Assembly (NCBI RefSeq): GCF_001636315.1
Contig: NZ_KV440949.1
Coordinates: 168,703 to 232,702, forward strand
Reading direction: 5' to 3'
DNA from: Neobacillus mesonae
Lineage (GTDB): Bacteria > Bacillota > Bacilli > Bacillales > Cytobacillaceae
DNA length: 64,000 bases
A model generated the notes under the pieces. The model was not told the origin of the DNA. It was given only the letters and a program-made list of their open reading frames with translations, and ran no database searches. The translations under genes were made by a program, and so were the position numbers. Of the stretch, positions 8,660-17,653 are shown piece by piece (position 1 is the stretch's first letter; each line of letters begins with the position of its first letter).

Positions 8660-9658
8660 CTATCCTAACGGTTTCATAATTCGTTCTCGTTTTTCAAAGG
8701 TTGCTATACTGGTAACCCCTTTATTTAGTAATGTTGTAGTATTTAAATCAATATATGCTCCGATGTCATCTGGAAAATGAGAGTCGGAGGAGGTGGTTAA
8801 GGCAACCCCTTTATCTATTAATACATCTAGAAATCTAGGACTTGGACACATTTCTTTAACTGGATAGCGATAATATAAACCGGCATTTATTTCTGTGGCT
8901 GTATCGGTTTCAATTAAAGCTCTGGCAATCTTTTCGTAATAAGGGAGAAGAAGTTTTTCATCTGGACGGTAATTGAATACCTTCAAATTATCCAAGTGTG
9001 CTACAAAGTTAAACAACTTACTGCGAATAGCTTTTTCTACAACATTGAAAAAATCTTCATATAAACCTTCTAAATTATATTCGTTAAATAACTCTTGTGT
9101 ATCCGGGTTATCGAATCCCCATCCATGAATAAAATGGACGGAACCGATTGCATAATCCCATTCAAATTGTTCAAGCAGCTTCTTTAGTTCTTCCTCTCCA
9201 CCTGGAAAATAATCTGCTTCGATTCCTAGTTTAAGAATGATTCCTTGCTTCTCCCAGCGTTGTTTTGCTTCAGATATTGCACTAACAAAATCACTCATGG
9301 ATTCTGTCATTACTTGGCTTAGCCATTTTCGCTGTTTATTCCCAAGGTCAGTATTGCTTGTGTCGATATATTTTTCAAAATATGCTTTGGTTTCTTTAAA
9401 GCGATAAAGATGATCGACAATTCCCACTTCACGTAATCCCTTTCGTTTTGCCTCTGTTAAATAAAGGTCAATCCAAGACGCATCATAGGAACCCTTTTGT
9501 ATACGGTCCCTAAGCCGGGACATACTTTTATGCATCCATTCAATCGAATGGACTTTTTCAGTCAGGGGGTTAAAATAATCTAATGCCTTATTCGTTCTAT
9601 CTAGCCATCGTAATGAATACGGACCCTCTTCTAAATGTAAATGATAATCAACCTTCAT
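8660..9658 (-). CDS. PHP-domain phosphoesterase-like hydrolase
   Basis: A 332-residue PHP (polymerase and histidinol phosphatase) superfamily protein. Metal-binding motifs are visible: HLH at residues 6-8, GIVDH near 98, GIEADYFPG near 161, GSVHFIHG near 191, and TSSDSHFPDD near 290. Histidinol-phosphatase HisJ is the nearest common relative. There are no his genes nearby, however, and the gene overlaps the DeoR regulator and forms the 3' end of an ABC transporter operon with a phosphodiesterase. A role in dephosphorylating an imported compound is inferred. Some PHP proteins open cyclic phosphates in phosphonate catabolism, which is an alternative. Substrate unknown. Confidence 0.7.
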   Translation of the reverse strand: MKVDYHLHLEEGPYSLRWLDRTNKALDYFNPLTEKVHSIEWMHKSMSRLRDRIQKGSYDASWIDLYLTEAKRKGLREVGIVDHLYRFKETKAYFEKYIDTSNTDLGNKQRKWLSQVMTESMSDFVSAISEAKQRWEKQGIILKLGIEADYFPGGEEELKKLLEQFEWDYAIGSVHFIHGWGFDNPDTQELFNEYNLEGLYEDFFNVVEKAIRSKLFNFVAHLDNLKVFNYRPDEKLLLPYYEKIARALIETDTATEINAGLYYRYPVKEMCPSPRFLDVLIDKGVALTTSSDSHFPDDIGAYIDLNTTTLLNKGVTSIATFEKRERIMKPLG

Positions 9659-10451
9659 GATGCTCCTCCCCTCCTGGCGATATCCATTGAATCATTGTAT
9701 CTAACTCCTTTTGTTTCCAAGAAAATGGCATTTCCTCGTCACAAATAATATAATCAACCGTTGATAAAGAGCAAATTTTATAAAAAGACTCATGGTCAAC
9801 TTTCGAGGAGTCCGCCAGTACAAATACTTGATTGGCTCTTTCAATCATGACGGTGGAAACCATACATTCTTCAAAGTCGTAATCACTGACATTGTTTGTG
9901 GTTATCCCACCACAGGAAAGAAATAGTTTATCAAACCGAAATGATTCGAGCATTTTACAGGTTAAAGCTCCTACGATTGATTTTTGTGCCGGATTGGTGG
10001 TACCGCCAAGGACAATAATTTTCCCATCAAACTCCTGACTTTCTAACCGGTTATTTAATTCTTCTGCAGCAGCAAGCGAATTCGTTACAATTGTCAGGTC
10101 CTTGACACCTGTTATAGCCTTTGCAATATGAATCGTTGTGGTACCTACATCGATCATAATGGTATCACCGTCTTGAATAAACTCCGCCGCTTTCCTGCCA
10201 ATCGCTTCTTTTTCCTTTGCTCTTACGTTCATTTTTTTGATAAAATGTGGTTCATTATTGGTTTGGAGATATCTAACGGCGCCGCCATGGACTCTTTTTA
10301 GTTTTTTCTCCTTTTCCAATGTATCTAAATCTCTACGAATGGTTTCAGGTGCGACTCCTAATTCTTGAGCGAGAGAGGCTACCAATACCTTTTTCTCTCT
10401 TTCTAATTGCTCTAAGATATATTGCTGCCGGTCATTTAATAGTAAACTCAT
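9648..10451 (-). CDS. DeoR/GlpR family transcriptional regulator (cluster 1)
   Basis: A 267-residue DeoR-type repressor. The N-terminal helix-turn-helix (about residues 20-45, LAQELGVAPETIRRDLDTLE) precedes an ISOCOT-fold sensor domain with the signature TIMIDVGTTTIHIAKAI. DeoR proteins usually bind a sugar phosphate or similar phosphorylated effector, which fits a phosphoester cluster. Its ATG overlaps the stop of the ABC ATPase gene (ATGA) and its own stop overlaps the PHP gene start, so all three are co-translated. The likely target is the tandem-repeat region at 15086-15180. Confidence 0.85.
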   Translation of the reverse strand: MSLLLNDRQQYILEQLEREKKVLVASLAQELGVAPETIRRDLDTLEKEKKLKRVHGGAVRYLQTNNEPHFIKKMNVRAKEKEAIGRKAAEFIQDGDTIMIDVGTTTIHIAKAITGVKDLTIVTNSLAAAEELNNRLESQEFDGKIIVLGGTTNPAQKSIVGALTCKMLESFRFDKLFLSCGGITTNNVSDYDFEECMVSTVMIERANQVFVLADSSKVDHESFYKICSLSTVDYIICDEEMPFSWKQKELDTMIQWISPGGEEHHEG

Positions 10452-11452
10452 GTTAGTGGAATCACATCCTTACGGTTAAGATATAAAGTTTTTGTCTCGC
10501 GTTTTTGGGAATCTTCCTCCATTTTGTGCAAATGATCTGCAATAAAACAAATGTTATTTGCCTCTAATTCATATCGAGTGATATTACCGAGCATGGTCAT
10601 TTTTTGAATTTTGCCTGTTATTTCATAACCATCTTTAACTGGTACTTCACTGAATGCTTCAGGTCTAATTGCATATATATCCCTCGTATAACCTTTATCG
10701 TCATTAAATAAATTCGATATTTCCTTTCTGCTCAAAACATTATAGTTTCCAATAAAGCGAGCTACAAATTCGCTAGCGGGACGAGTATAAATTTCATGCG
10801 GTGATCCACTTTGAGCAATATGTCCCTTATTCATAATATAAATATAGTCACTAACGGCCATGGCCTCTTCCTGGTCATGTGTCACCAAAATTGTTGTCAT
10901 ATTTAGTTCCTGCTGAATGCTGCGGAGTTGTTTTTGCAAATTTTTACGAATTTGTGCATCTAGGGCACTAAGTGGTTCATCAAGCAATAAAACTTTTGGT
11001 TGTGTTACCAGTGAGCGGGCTAATGCAACACGCTGCTGCTGACCGCCTGACAACTCACGGGGATACGACCTTTCTTTCCCTGTCAATTCAACTAGTTCGA
11101 TAACTCGGGCTACGTTTTGTTTAATTATCTCCTTGTCGAGCTTCTTCATTTTCAAACCAAATTCAATATTCTCCTGAACAGTCATGTTTGGAAAAAGCGC
11201 ATACGATTGAAACACCATGCCCACTTGACGGTCTTTAGGCTTTACCTCCGTAACGTTTTTTCCATCAATATGAATTGTACCCTCATCCGGATGGATCAGA
11301 CCCGCAATAGTCCGTAACAGTGTGCTTTTCCCACACCCACTCGGACCTAACAATGTAACGAATTCCCCTTCCTTAATCGAAAGATTCAAATGGTGCAATA
11401 CTGTTTCATTGTTAAAAGACTTTTTGATCTTCTCTATTGTTAAAAAACTCAT
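10448..11452 (-). CDS. ABC importer ATP-binding protein (PotA/PhnT-like)
   Basis: A 334-residue ATPase of the carbohydrate/polyamine/AEP importer class. Walker A GPSGCGKST (near residue 37), Q-loop VFQSYALFPNMT, signature LSGGQQQRVALARSL, Walker B VLLLDEPLSALD and the H-loop THDQEEA are intact. A TOBE-like C-terminal domain follows from about residue 240. It powers the two permeases encoded just upstream and overlaps the DeoR gene by four bases. The substrate is inferred from context only, as a phosphorus compound. Confidence 0.85.
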   Translation of the reverse strand: MSFLTIEKIKKSFNNETVLHHLNLSIKEGEFVTLLGPSGCGKSTLLRTIAGLIHPDEGTIHIDGKNVTEVKPKDRQVGMVFQSYALFPNMTVQENIEFGLKMKKLDKEIIKQNVARVIELVELTGKERSYPRELSGGQQQRVALARSLVTQPKVLLLDEPLSALDAQIRKNLQKQLRSIQQELNMTTILVTHDQEEAMAVSDYIYIMNKGHIAQSGSPHEIYTRPASEFVARFIGNYNVLSRKEISNLFNDDKGYTRDIYAIRPEAFSEVPVKDGYEITGKIQKMTMLGNITRYELEANNICFIADHLHKMEEDSQKRETKTLYLNRKDVIPLT

Positions 11453-12232
11453 TTATACAGTCTCCTTTTTTTGCCGAGTCATTTTTATCATAATGGCTGA
11501 AAGAATACTAATTAAGATAAAGTAGCATACAACAATCGCACTTGCGATATGACCACTCTGGCTTAACTTTTGATATAAATAGATTTGGACTGTGACAAAA
11601 TGTCCCCCAACCAATAAATTAATAAGAACAAATTCTCCAAATAAGATTGAAAATGAGAGTAAAGATGAAACGAGAATTCCAGAAATAATATTTGGAACAA
11701 TTACTTTTACAAAGGCTGTATACCGGCTTGCCCCCAATATTTCCGCGGCTTCCATCAAAACTTCAGCATTTATATTTCTTAATGAATTTCGTGTTCCTTG
11801 ATACATATAAGGAAGGATGCCAACGAAATAAGCACCGATTGTAATTAACACCATTGAAACTCCACTTGTCGAATAAGCTCTAATTAAGCCAACGGCAAGG
11901 ATAATTCCAGGCATGGCAAAAGTCATGACAACGAGAGATTGAACTATTTTCTCTAGCTTTGGTGCATATAAGATAATGGAAAATATGGCGGGAACCATAA
12001 TAACAAGTGTTAAAATAGTCGCACCCAGTGACAAAATCAGCGATCGGCCTAATGATTCCAGGAACCGTATATCGCCAAATAATTCAATATACCATTTTAA
12101 TGTTAAGCCTTCCGGTAAAATGGTTTTATGCCAGGAAGTAGCAAAGGAATAAAGGAAGGTACCTAATAATGGAATCAATAAGTACAAAACCACAATTCCA
12201 ATTGTTATATAATGATAGAATGATTTTTTCAT
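11453..12232 (-). CDS. ABC transporter permease, second subunit
   Basis: A 259-residue permease of the binding-protein-dependent MetI-like fold with about six helices. The EAA-type cytoplasmic loop ILGASRYTAFVKVIVPNI lies near residue 170. The start ATG at 12232 was chosen because GGAGGGATTTATC precedes it and it forms an ATGA overlap with the preceding permease. A longer frame to 12265 would read back into that gene. Pairs with the permease at 12229-13074. Confidence 0.83.
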   Translation of the reverse strand: MKKSFYHYITIGIVVLYLLIPLLGTFLYSFATSWHKTILPEGLTLKWYIELFGDIRFLESLGRSLILSLGATILTLVIMVPAIFSIILYAPKLEKIVQSLVVMTFAMPGIILAVGLIRAYSTSGVSMVLITIGAYFVGILPYMYQGTRNSLRNINAEVLMEAAEILGASRYTAFVKVIVPNIISGILVSSLLSFSILFGEFVLINLLVGGHFVTVQIYLYQKLSQSGHIASAIVVCYFILISILSAIMIKMTRQKKETV

Positions 12233-13074
12233 GATAAATCCCTCCGAATCCTTCGGGTCAACCATTCATTTATGAGTAATGCGATTATCAATGTTAAACC
12301 TAACAAAGTTGCGATGGCACTTCCTAACTCCGGTCTAGCAAAAATGTCACCTGTTGTAAGGGCACCGATTCGAATGGTCACTAGATTATAAGTGCTTCCT
12401 GTCAAAGCAAATGCTGAAGCATAAGCCCCCATTGCGTTTGCAAACAAAATACTAAACGTACCGGCAATACTAGGCATAATAATTGGAACACCAATTCTTA
12501 ACCAAAACTGTGATGGAGAAGCTCCAAGAAGGGCTGCTGCCTCTTTCCATTGTACTTGGATCCCCTGATAAACAGGGTAAATCAGCATTACCGCCAGCGG
12601 CAGCTGAAAATAAATATAAATAAGGACTAATCCTGACCAAGAGTATAAATTAAATGAATTTAATAAATCCCAGCCAAAATGTTTAAATAACAATGTAAAC
12701 AAACCGCTGTTTCCTAAGATTACAATAAAAGCAAACGCTAGAGGAATTCCAGCGAAATTTGCAGTAAGGTTTGCAAATACGAGGATTCTATCCTGTATTT
12801 TTTTTGAAAAAAGGGTTATTGAGTAAGTAGCAAATACAGCAAGGACTACTGCGATTATACTTGACAAAAAGCTGATGATAATACTATTTTTAAACGCCTG
12901 ATGATAGTATGTGTTTTGAAATACTTCCAAATATTGATTAAATGTAAACCCTGATCCACCATTCCCTTGGAAACTGCTATAAAGCATAAAGAATAGCGGG
13001 ACAAATAAAAATAATAAAACGAAAATTACAAACGGGATGATACTGACGAGAAGCATTCCATTTATTCTTTTCAT
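12229..13074 (-). CDS. ABC transporter permease, first subunit
   Basis: A 281-residue inner-membrane permease of the MetI fold with six predicted helices and the EAA-like loop ALLGASPSQFWLRIGVPIIMPS near residue 186. This PotB/PhnU-like subunit is expected to form the channel together with the next gene. It lies 70 bp downstream of the phosphodiesterase gene; a hairpin in that gap could lower its expression relative to the binding protein. Confidence 0.83.
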   Translation of the reverse strand: MKRINGMLLVSIIPFVIFVLLFLFVPLFFMLYSSFQGNGGSGFTFNQYLEVFQNTYYHQAFKNSIIISFLSSIIAVVLAVFATYSITLFSKKIQDRILVFANLTANFAGIPLAFAFIVILGNSGLFTLLFKHFGWDLLNSFNLYSWSGLVLIYIYFQLPLAVMLIYPVYQGIQVQWKEAAALLGASPSQFWLRIGVPIIMPSIAGTFSILFANAMGAYASAFALTGSTYNLVTIRIGALTTGDIFARPELGSAIATLLGLTLIIALLINEWLTRRIRRDLS

Positions 13075-13138
13075 TATAAAAACCCCTCCTTTCGAATCTT
13101 ACAAGCGGAATCTTTCTGTTAATAAAGGTATAAACAAA

Positions 13139-13158
13139 CGCCTTCTAAATAGAAGGCG
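13139..13158 (-). terminator. hairpin overlapping the phosphodiesterase stop codon
   Basis: 8-bp arms CGCCTTCT/AGAAGGCG with a 4-nt loop that contains the gene's stop codon, followed by TTTGTTT on the minus strand. It could be a partial terminator or an mRNA stabiliser separating binding protein and phosphodiesterase from the permeases. Confidence 0.55.
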
Positions 13159-13978
13159 CACCTTTTAAAATAGGAATGGTTAGTTGCTGCATCGCTTGAG
13201 ATGATTGAATATTTAATAACTCACATGCTAAAGGAGCAATTTGTAATTGTGGAATTTCCTCTTCATAAATCCCCGGTTTCAGCCGATCACTGATAATATA
13301 TAATGGTACATCTCTATCAGCGGGCGTTGTACCGCCGTGTTCACCATCATTATTCATACCATGATCAGCGGTTACAATGATTTGGTACCCCTTTTCTATC
13401 CAGACTGGAAGGAAGCTTGCCAAGATCATATCTACCCTTATAACTCGGTTTCGATATTCCATTGAGTCAGCCGTGAATTTATGACCATCGTCATCAATAT
13501 TCATGGAGTGAACATATAAGAAATCCGGGTCATAAGTATTTAATAGAAAATTAGCATCCGCAAACAAATGATTATCCGGATAATGATCCTCCCAATAAAA
13601 GATTCCTCTTTCAATTGGTTTTTGCCCATCAAGTTGAATACGATCTGTACTCGGATCAAATGGAGCCGAATTGTATAGCTCGCTTACCCAATAGTAAGAT
13701 GCTGTCGCATTCTTAAGCCCATGCTTCTTAGTCAAATGAAATAAACTTTCTTCATGTGAAAGACGCACTGTTTTATTTGTGGTGATACCATTTTTGTAAA
13801 CTGGCGTCCCTGTTAATAATACCTCATAGAGCGGGCGTGAGAGGCTTGGCAATTCCGATTTAACTTTAAAGCGCGAAGCCTTTCCCTTTTCTATTAAATG
13901 ATGTAAATATCCCATTTGGCTTACAGCTGTATCAAACCTCAAGCCATCTAACATAATAAAAACCAGTTTATTGGACAT
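13145..13978 (-). CDS. alkaline phosphatase superfamily phosphodiesterase/phosphonoacetate-hydrolase-like
   Basis: A 277-residue type I phosphodiesterase/nucleotide pyrophosphatase-fold hydrolase. Putative zinc and catalytic residues are visible: Asp in MLDGLRFD near residue 11, a PSLSRP segment where the usual Thr/Ser nucleophile sits (Ser here), DDDGH near 172, TADHGM near 211 and GEHGG near 219. Without a signal peptide it should be cytoplasmic. It overlaps the end of the binding-protein gene by 11 bases. It is shorter than PhnA phosphonoacetate hydrolases (about 400 residues), so a small phosphodiester or phosphonate is a reasonable guess for substrate, not more. Confidence 0.72.
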   Translation of the reverse strand: MSNKLVFIMLDGLRFDTAVSQMGYLHHLIEKGKASRFKVKSELPSLSRPLYEVLLTGTPVYKNGITTNKTVRLSHEESLFHLTKKHGLKNATASYYWVSELYNSAPFDPSTDRIQLDGQKPIERGIFYWEDHYPDNHLFADANFLLNTYDPDFLYVHSMNIDDDGHKFTADSMEYRNRVIRVDMILASFLPVWIEKGYQIIVTADHGMNNDGEHGGTTPADRDVPLYIISDRLKPGIYEEEIPQLQIAPLACELLNIQSSQAMQQLTIPILKGAPSI

Positions 13979-15065
13979 TAATTAACACCTTGCTCTCCCA
14001 TAGTTCTAGCAATTTTGGAATAGTTTGTTCCCATGCTTTCATGTCTTTAACAGGTCTAACGTTTTTGTACATTTCATCTGGCAGAAGCTTTGCTTTTGCG
14101 TCTTCTGGAAGTTTAACATTTTCACGAATAGGTCTTGCATAACCCCGAGCTAAGTTTGCCTGTCCTTCATCCGAAAAAATATATTCTCTTGCCAGCATCG
14201 CAGCATGTGGATGTTTTGCATATTTATTAATGACTGATGCATACCCAGACATTACTGATACTTCTTCTGGAATGGTAACATCAAAACGATTGGTATCAAT
14301 TTTGTCACGATAACCTAGTCCATTAAAGTCCCAAATAAGTGCGACATCTTCTTCCCCTTTTTCCAATGTTGTTACTTTCGGATCAGTTGTAACGAGTCGG
14401 CCCTTCTTAGCTAACTTTTCAAAAAAGTCAATCCCCGGCTGAATATTCGCCTCATCTCCACCAAAGGCATAAGCAGCAGCTAAGACGGCAAACTGACCTT
14501 GGCTTGCTTTTAGAACATCTCCTGTGGTCACCTTAAAGTCTCCGTTTTCGAGGTCTTTCCAAGATTTTGGAGGATTCTTTACCTTTGTTTTATCTGTAAT
14601 AAACGCGATTGTACCTGTATAACCTACCATCCAGTGACCTTCATCATCTTTTGCCCAATCCGGTACTTCATCCCAATAGGATGTTTTATATGGAAGAGTA
14701 AGTCCTTTTTCTTTTGCAAGCGGCCCAAAATTAATTCCAACATCCCCAATATCAGCAGATGCATTTTCCTTTTCCGACTCAAACTTTGCAAGCTCTTCAG
14801 CACTAGACATATCCGTGTCTGTGTGAATAATATTGTATTTTGATTTCAGGTCATCCCATGTTTGCTTCCAGTTTGCCCATTGATCGGGCATACCGACGGA
14901 ATTAAGTTTTCCTTCTTCCTTTGCTTTCTTTGTAATTTCTTCAAGGGAGAGATTGGTAGTATCTACCTCTTTCGATTCTGTTTTAGTAGTACTTGAACAA
15001 CCTGTAAATAATGAAACTGATAGAATTCCAACTGCAGCCATTTTCAATAATGAGCCTTTTTTCAT
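13968..15065 (-). CDS. ABC importer substrate-binding lipoprotein
   Basis: A 365-residue family 1 solute-binding protein with a lipoprotein signal peptide (lipobox LFTGC, cysteine near residue 23). It is anchored outside the membrane and hands its ligand to the permease pair encoded downstream. It is first in the operon, after a region with repeated AAACAAA motifs. PotD, iron- and AEP-binding proteins share this fold. The neighbours (phosphodiesterase, PHP hydrolase, MgtC) favour a phosphorylated ligand, but the ligand is not shown by the sequence. Confidence 0.82.
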   Translation of the reverse strand: MKKGSLLKMAAVGILSVSLFTGCSSTTKTESKEVDTTNLSLEEITKKAKEEGKLNSVGMPDQWANWKQTWDDLKSKYNIIHTDTDMSSAEELAKFESEKENASADIGDVGINFGPLAKEKGLTLPYKTSYWDEVPDWAKDDEGHWMVGYTGTIAFITDKTKVKNPPKSWKDLENGDFKVTTGDVLKASQGQFAVLAAAYAFGGDEANIQPGIDFFEKLAKKGRLVTTDPKVTTLEKGEEDVALIWDFNGLGYRDKIDTNRFDVTIPEEVSVMSGYASVINKYAKHPHAAMLAREYIFSDEGQANLARGYARPIRENVKLPEDAKAKLLPDEMYKNVRPVKDMKAWEQTIPKLLELWESKVLINVQ

Positions 15066-15085
15066 AAAAAAGATTTCCCCCTAAC

Positions 15086-15180
15086 ATTTTAATTATTTGT
15101 TTATATTTGTTTGTTAGGTTAAATTCGAATGAAACAAACCGAAAACGATATCAAACAAATATTAAGATTATGTTATACCA
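15086..15180. promoter_or_regulatory. tandem AAACAAA-type repeats, candidate DeoR operator/promoter of cluster 1
   Basis: Upstream of the binding-protein gene. AAACAAA-like units repeat about every 10 bp (15092-15115 and 15131-15160). The minus strand reads GGTATAACATAATC near 15165-15178, which matches the layout seen near 37854, 48257 and 59413. Direct repeats at helical spacing are usual for DeoR-family operators. Confidence 0.5.
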
Positions 15181-15244
15181 TATTTATGTGATTGTAAATA
15201 AATTTTTTGAAAATTTACAAAACGTTTACACAATCTTAAAATAG

Positions 15245-15283
15245 CAAAAAAGCACCCCCCATCATTTTGGAGAGTGCTTTAAA
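15245..15283 (-). terminator. terminator of the eut microcompartment operon
   Basis: AAAGCACTCTCC pairs with GGGGGGTGCTTT (two G-T pairs) around a short loop and is followed by T residues on the minus strand, directly after mdh copy 1. Confidence 0.75.
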
Positions 15284-15301
15284 TCTAAGAATCTTTCAAA
15301 A

Positions 15302-16249
15302 TTAATTTGCAGTTGTTAAAATAGTCATGACATTTTGGACAGATTGAACCGATTTGTCCAGTGCTGTCTTTTCTTCTGGGGTTAAGGGAATTTCGATTAT
15401 GCTTTCAATACCGTTACCGCCTAAAATTGTAGGCACACCCAAATAAAGGTCGTGGTAGCCGTATTCGCCTTCTAGATAAGCAATCGAAGGTAAAATTCGT
15501 TTCTTATCTTTTAAAATCGCTTCGGCCATTTGGACCATAGATGCAGCTGGGGCATAATAGGCGCTTCCTTGTCCAAGCAGGTTTACAATTTCTCCGCCGC
15601 CTTTACGGGTTCTTTCCACAATGGCATCAATTCTTTCTTGCGGAAGGATTTTTTCAAGCGGGATTCCGCCTGCATAGGAATAGCGTACTAACGGAACCAT
15701 ATCGTCACCATGGCCGCCTAATACAAAACCGGAAATGTCTTCAATTGATACATTTAATTCCTGGGCCACAAAGGTATTAAATCGTGCTGTATCCAATACA
15801 CCTGATTGGCCGATAACACGGTTTTTAGGAAACCCGGTTGTTTTATAGCAAACACATGTCATTGCATCAACTGGATTGCTTAACACGATAATATAGCTGT
15901 TTGGAGCGTATTTTTTTATATTCTTTGAAACCTCGATCATGATTTTCTCATTGGTTGCCACTAAATCATCACGGCTCATACCCGGCTTTCTTGGGAGCCC
16001 AGCAGTGATTAACACTAAGTCAGCATCCTGGATATCTTCATAATTGGAGGTACCGGTAATATTGGCATTAAAGCCTTGAACAGGACTAGCCTCAAGCATA
16101 TCTAAGGCTTTCCCCTTCGTCGGATTGGTTTGCGACGGGATGTCAACAATCACCACATCGCCAAGTTCCTTTTGAGCTAGCATCAGAGCGGCAGTTGCTC
16201 CCGTAAAACCTGCTCCTATAACGGCAATTTTTCTACGCTTAAAAGTCAT
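15302..16249 (-). CDS. mdh: malate dehydrogenase, copy 1 (last gene of the eut microcompartment operon)
   Basis: A 315-residue Bacillus-type NAD-dependent malate dehydrogenase. The Rossmann loop is [10 protein letters not shown] (residues 10-19). Substrate arginines appear in [14 protein letters not shown] (near 83-96) and VLDTARF, and the catalytic histidine in [12 protein letters not shown]. Arg rather than Gln at the specificity position argues for malate over lactate. It is the 3' gene of the eut operon, 37 bp after a BMC shell gene. A paralogue more than 90% identical by eye (39564-40514) closes the second microcompartment operon. No alcohol dehydrogenase is present, so NADH reoxidation by oxaloacetate reduction is inferred. 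No encapsulation peptide is apparent. Confidence 0.9.
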   Translation of the reverse strand: MTFKRRKIAVIGAGFTGATAALMLAQKELGDVVIVDIPSQTNPTKGKALDMLEASPVQGFNANITGTSNYEDIQDADLVLITAGLPRKPGMSRDDLVATNEKIMIEVSKNIKKYAPNSYIIVLSNPVDAMTCVCYKTTGFPKNRVIGQSGVLDTARFNTFVAQELNVSIEDISGFVLGGHGDDMVPLVRYSYAGGIPLEKILPQERIDAIVERTRKGGGEIVNLLGQGSAYYAPAASMVQMAEAILKDKKRILPSIAYLEGEYGYHDLYLGVPTILGGNGIESIIEIPLTPEEKTALDKSVQSVQNVMTILTTAN

Positions 16250-16286
16250 TTTTCTCCTCCATTCATAGCTAAATCAAAATAGGAGA

Positions 16287-16691
16287 TTACTTTTCTTCCT
16301 CTGGTTTGACTGCCGGTTTATTTTTTGCAGTTTGCGAGGACTCTGACTTCTTTTTCGTTGAGCCCTTTACTTCAAGAATATTTTCTGTTTTCCTATTGGT
16401 TTCGCTCACTTTATGATTTTTTTTTAATAATACATCCCTAATAGATTCATCTGGGTGAGGGATAACATGAGCAGAAATAAGCTCCCCAACTCTTGCCGCT
16501 GCTTCTTTTCCAGCATCAACCGCTGCCTGAACAGCACTGACATCGCCTTGTACTAGTATCGTTACAAGTGCAGCATCCACTTTTTCCTGTTTTACTAAGG
16601 TTACATCCGCAGATTTTAACATCGCATCACCGGCTACAATGGAACCAATGAGTCCTCTTGTTTCGATCATTCCTAATGCTCTACCCATCAT
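16287..16691 (-). CDS. BMC-H hexameric shell protein with basic C-terminal tail
   Basis: A 134-residue protein. Residues 1-90 are a single BMC domain (PduA/EutM type) opening with GRALGMIETRGLIGSIVAGDAM and ending near SAHVIPHPDESI. The last 45 residues are rich in Lys, Ser and Glu and look disordered, reminiscent of the extended tail of EutK-like shell proteins. The pore region (VTLVKQEKVDAALVTILVQGDVSAV) differs from that of EutM at 18406. The start overlaps the EutN stop (TAATG). Confidence 0.88.
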   Translation of the reverse strand: MMGRALGMIETRGLIGSIVAGDAMLKSADVTLVKQEKVDAALVTILVQGDVSAVQAAVDAGKEAAARVGELISAHVIPHPDESIRDVLLKKNHKVSETNRKTENILEVKGSTKKKSESSQTAKNKPAVKPEEEK

Positions 16692-16972
16692 TATTCACCT
16701 CTTTTCGTCTCAACATCAACCGAATCAATAATTCCTATAATGAGGGCATCAATGGGCAGTTGTTTATCATTGGACATATGACTTGCTGCGCTCCCCCGGG
16801 TAACGAGGACCTGATCGCCAAAACCAGCGCCAATCCTGTCAACGGCAATAAATGGTGTGCCGGCAGAAGTTCGATCGGGCATTTCCGGCTGAACAATTAA
16901 AAATTTCAATCCCGTTAATTCATCCTCTTTCCTTGTAGCCCAGACATTTCCAATTACAGTGCCCATTTGCAT
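16691..16972 (-). CDS. eutN: EutN/CcmL-type pentameric vertex protein, copy 1
   Basis: A 93-residue BMC-P protein that caps the vertices of the icosahedral shell. MGTVIGNVWATRKEDELTGLKFLIVQP at the start and DRIGAGFGDQVLVTRGSAA in the middle are diagnostic. It overlaps the following BMC-H gene and abuts the accessory gene at 16973. ATG at 16972. Confidence 0.92.
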   Translation of the reverse strand: MQMGTVIGNVWATRKEDELTGLKFLIVQPEMPDRTSAGTPFIAVDRIGAGFGDQVLVTRGSAASHMSNDKQLPIDALIIGIIDSVDVETKRGE

Positions 16973-17653
16973 TTATCTTTTCGCCCCTTTTGTTTCAATT
17001 ACCTTAATGATCTTCCCTATTTCACGTGCTGTATCACGTGCAAGAGGGGTAATGATGGTTTGGTCATCAACCACAAGTTCAATGTCACGACAATCCTGAA
17101 CATCTCTTTGTGTTAATAGCTTTTTCTTTTTTGTTATGGAAGTCTTTGCTGTAATGGCCTCAGCAGCGTTTCCTGATTTAGCGATAAAGCTTTCGATTGT
17201 TTCGACATTTGCGCCAAATGTTAATAACCGTTGCTTATATTCCTGCAGCTGTGATACATATGGCTTATTTTTTGGATTTTCGTTCAATAGGTGTTCCTGC
17301 AGATAAACTGTCGGAATGATCGACACAGGTACGGATTCAAAAAAACACCTTGAGAGCAGCTTACTCTCTTTCGTGTCAAAAATTCCAAGTGCACCCTTCG
17401 CCAGCAAATCTTGTGTCGCGTGTAAAAAGACCACTTGATTGACCTGATCTAACTTTATCTTTTCAAGTTCATTGTCCGTAATGGTATCCCATTTTGTTTC
17501 CAGCTTTGATAAATAGCTAGGTTCCACAAATGATGTATCACCGACAATAAGCAGTTTTGGCTTTTGTATATTAATAGAAGGAATTTGATTCTTTGAGGCT
17601 AATTGCTTCATCACTTCAAGAACAATTTGCTCTATTATATTTCGATCCATCAT
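16973..17653 (-). CDS. microcompartment accessory protein of unknown function with PduM/EutQ-like C-terminal motif
   Basis: A 226-residue protein. Residues 1-20 (MMDRNIIEQIVLEVMKQLAS) form an amphipathic helix like an encapsulation peptide. The middle part resembles a nucleotide- or flavin-binding Rossmann-like fold (PKLLIVGDTSF near 30). The C-terminus carries TIITPLARDTAREIGKIIKV, a short module also found at the C-terminus of the protein at 42081-42941 and, in variant form, at the N-terminus of PduL at 42938-43723. It overlaps PduL by four bases and precedes EutN. The role may be structural, linking enzymes to the shell, but is not established. Confidence 0.6.
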   Translation of the reverse strand: MMDRNIIEQIVLEVMKQLASKNQIPSINIQKPKLLIVGDTSFVEPSYLSKLETKWDTITDNELEKIKLDQVNQVVFLHATQDLLAKGALGIFDTKESKLLSRCFFESVPVSIIPTVYLQEHLLNENPKNKPYVSQLQEYKQRLLTFGANVETIESFIAKSGNAAEAITAKTSITKKKKLLTQRDVQDCRDIELVVDDQTIITPLARDTAREIGKIIKVIETKGAKR

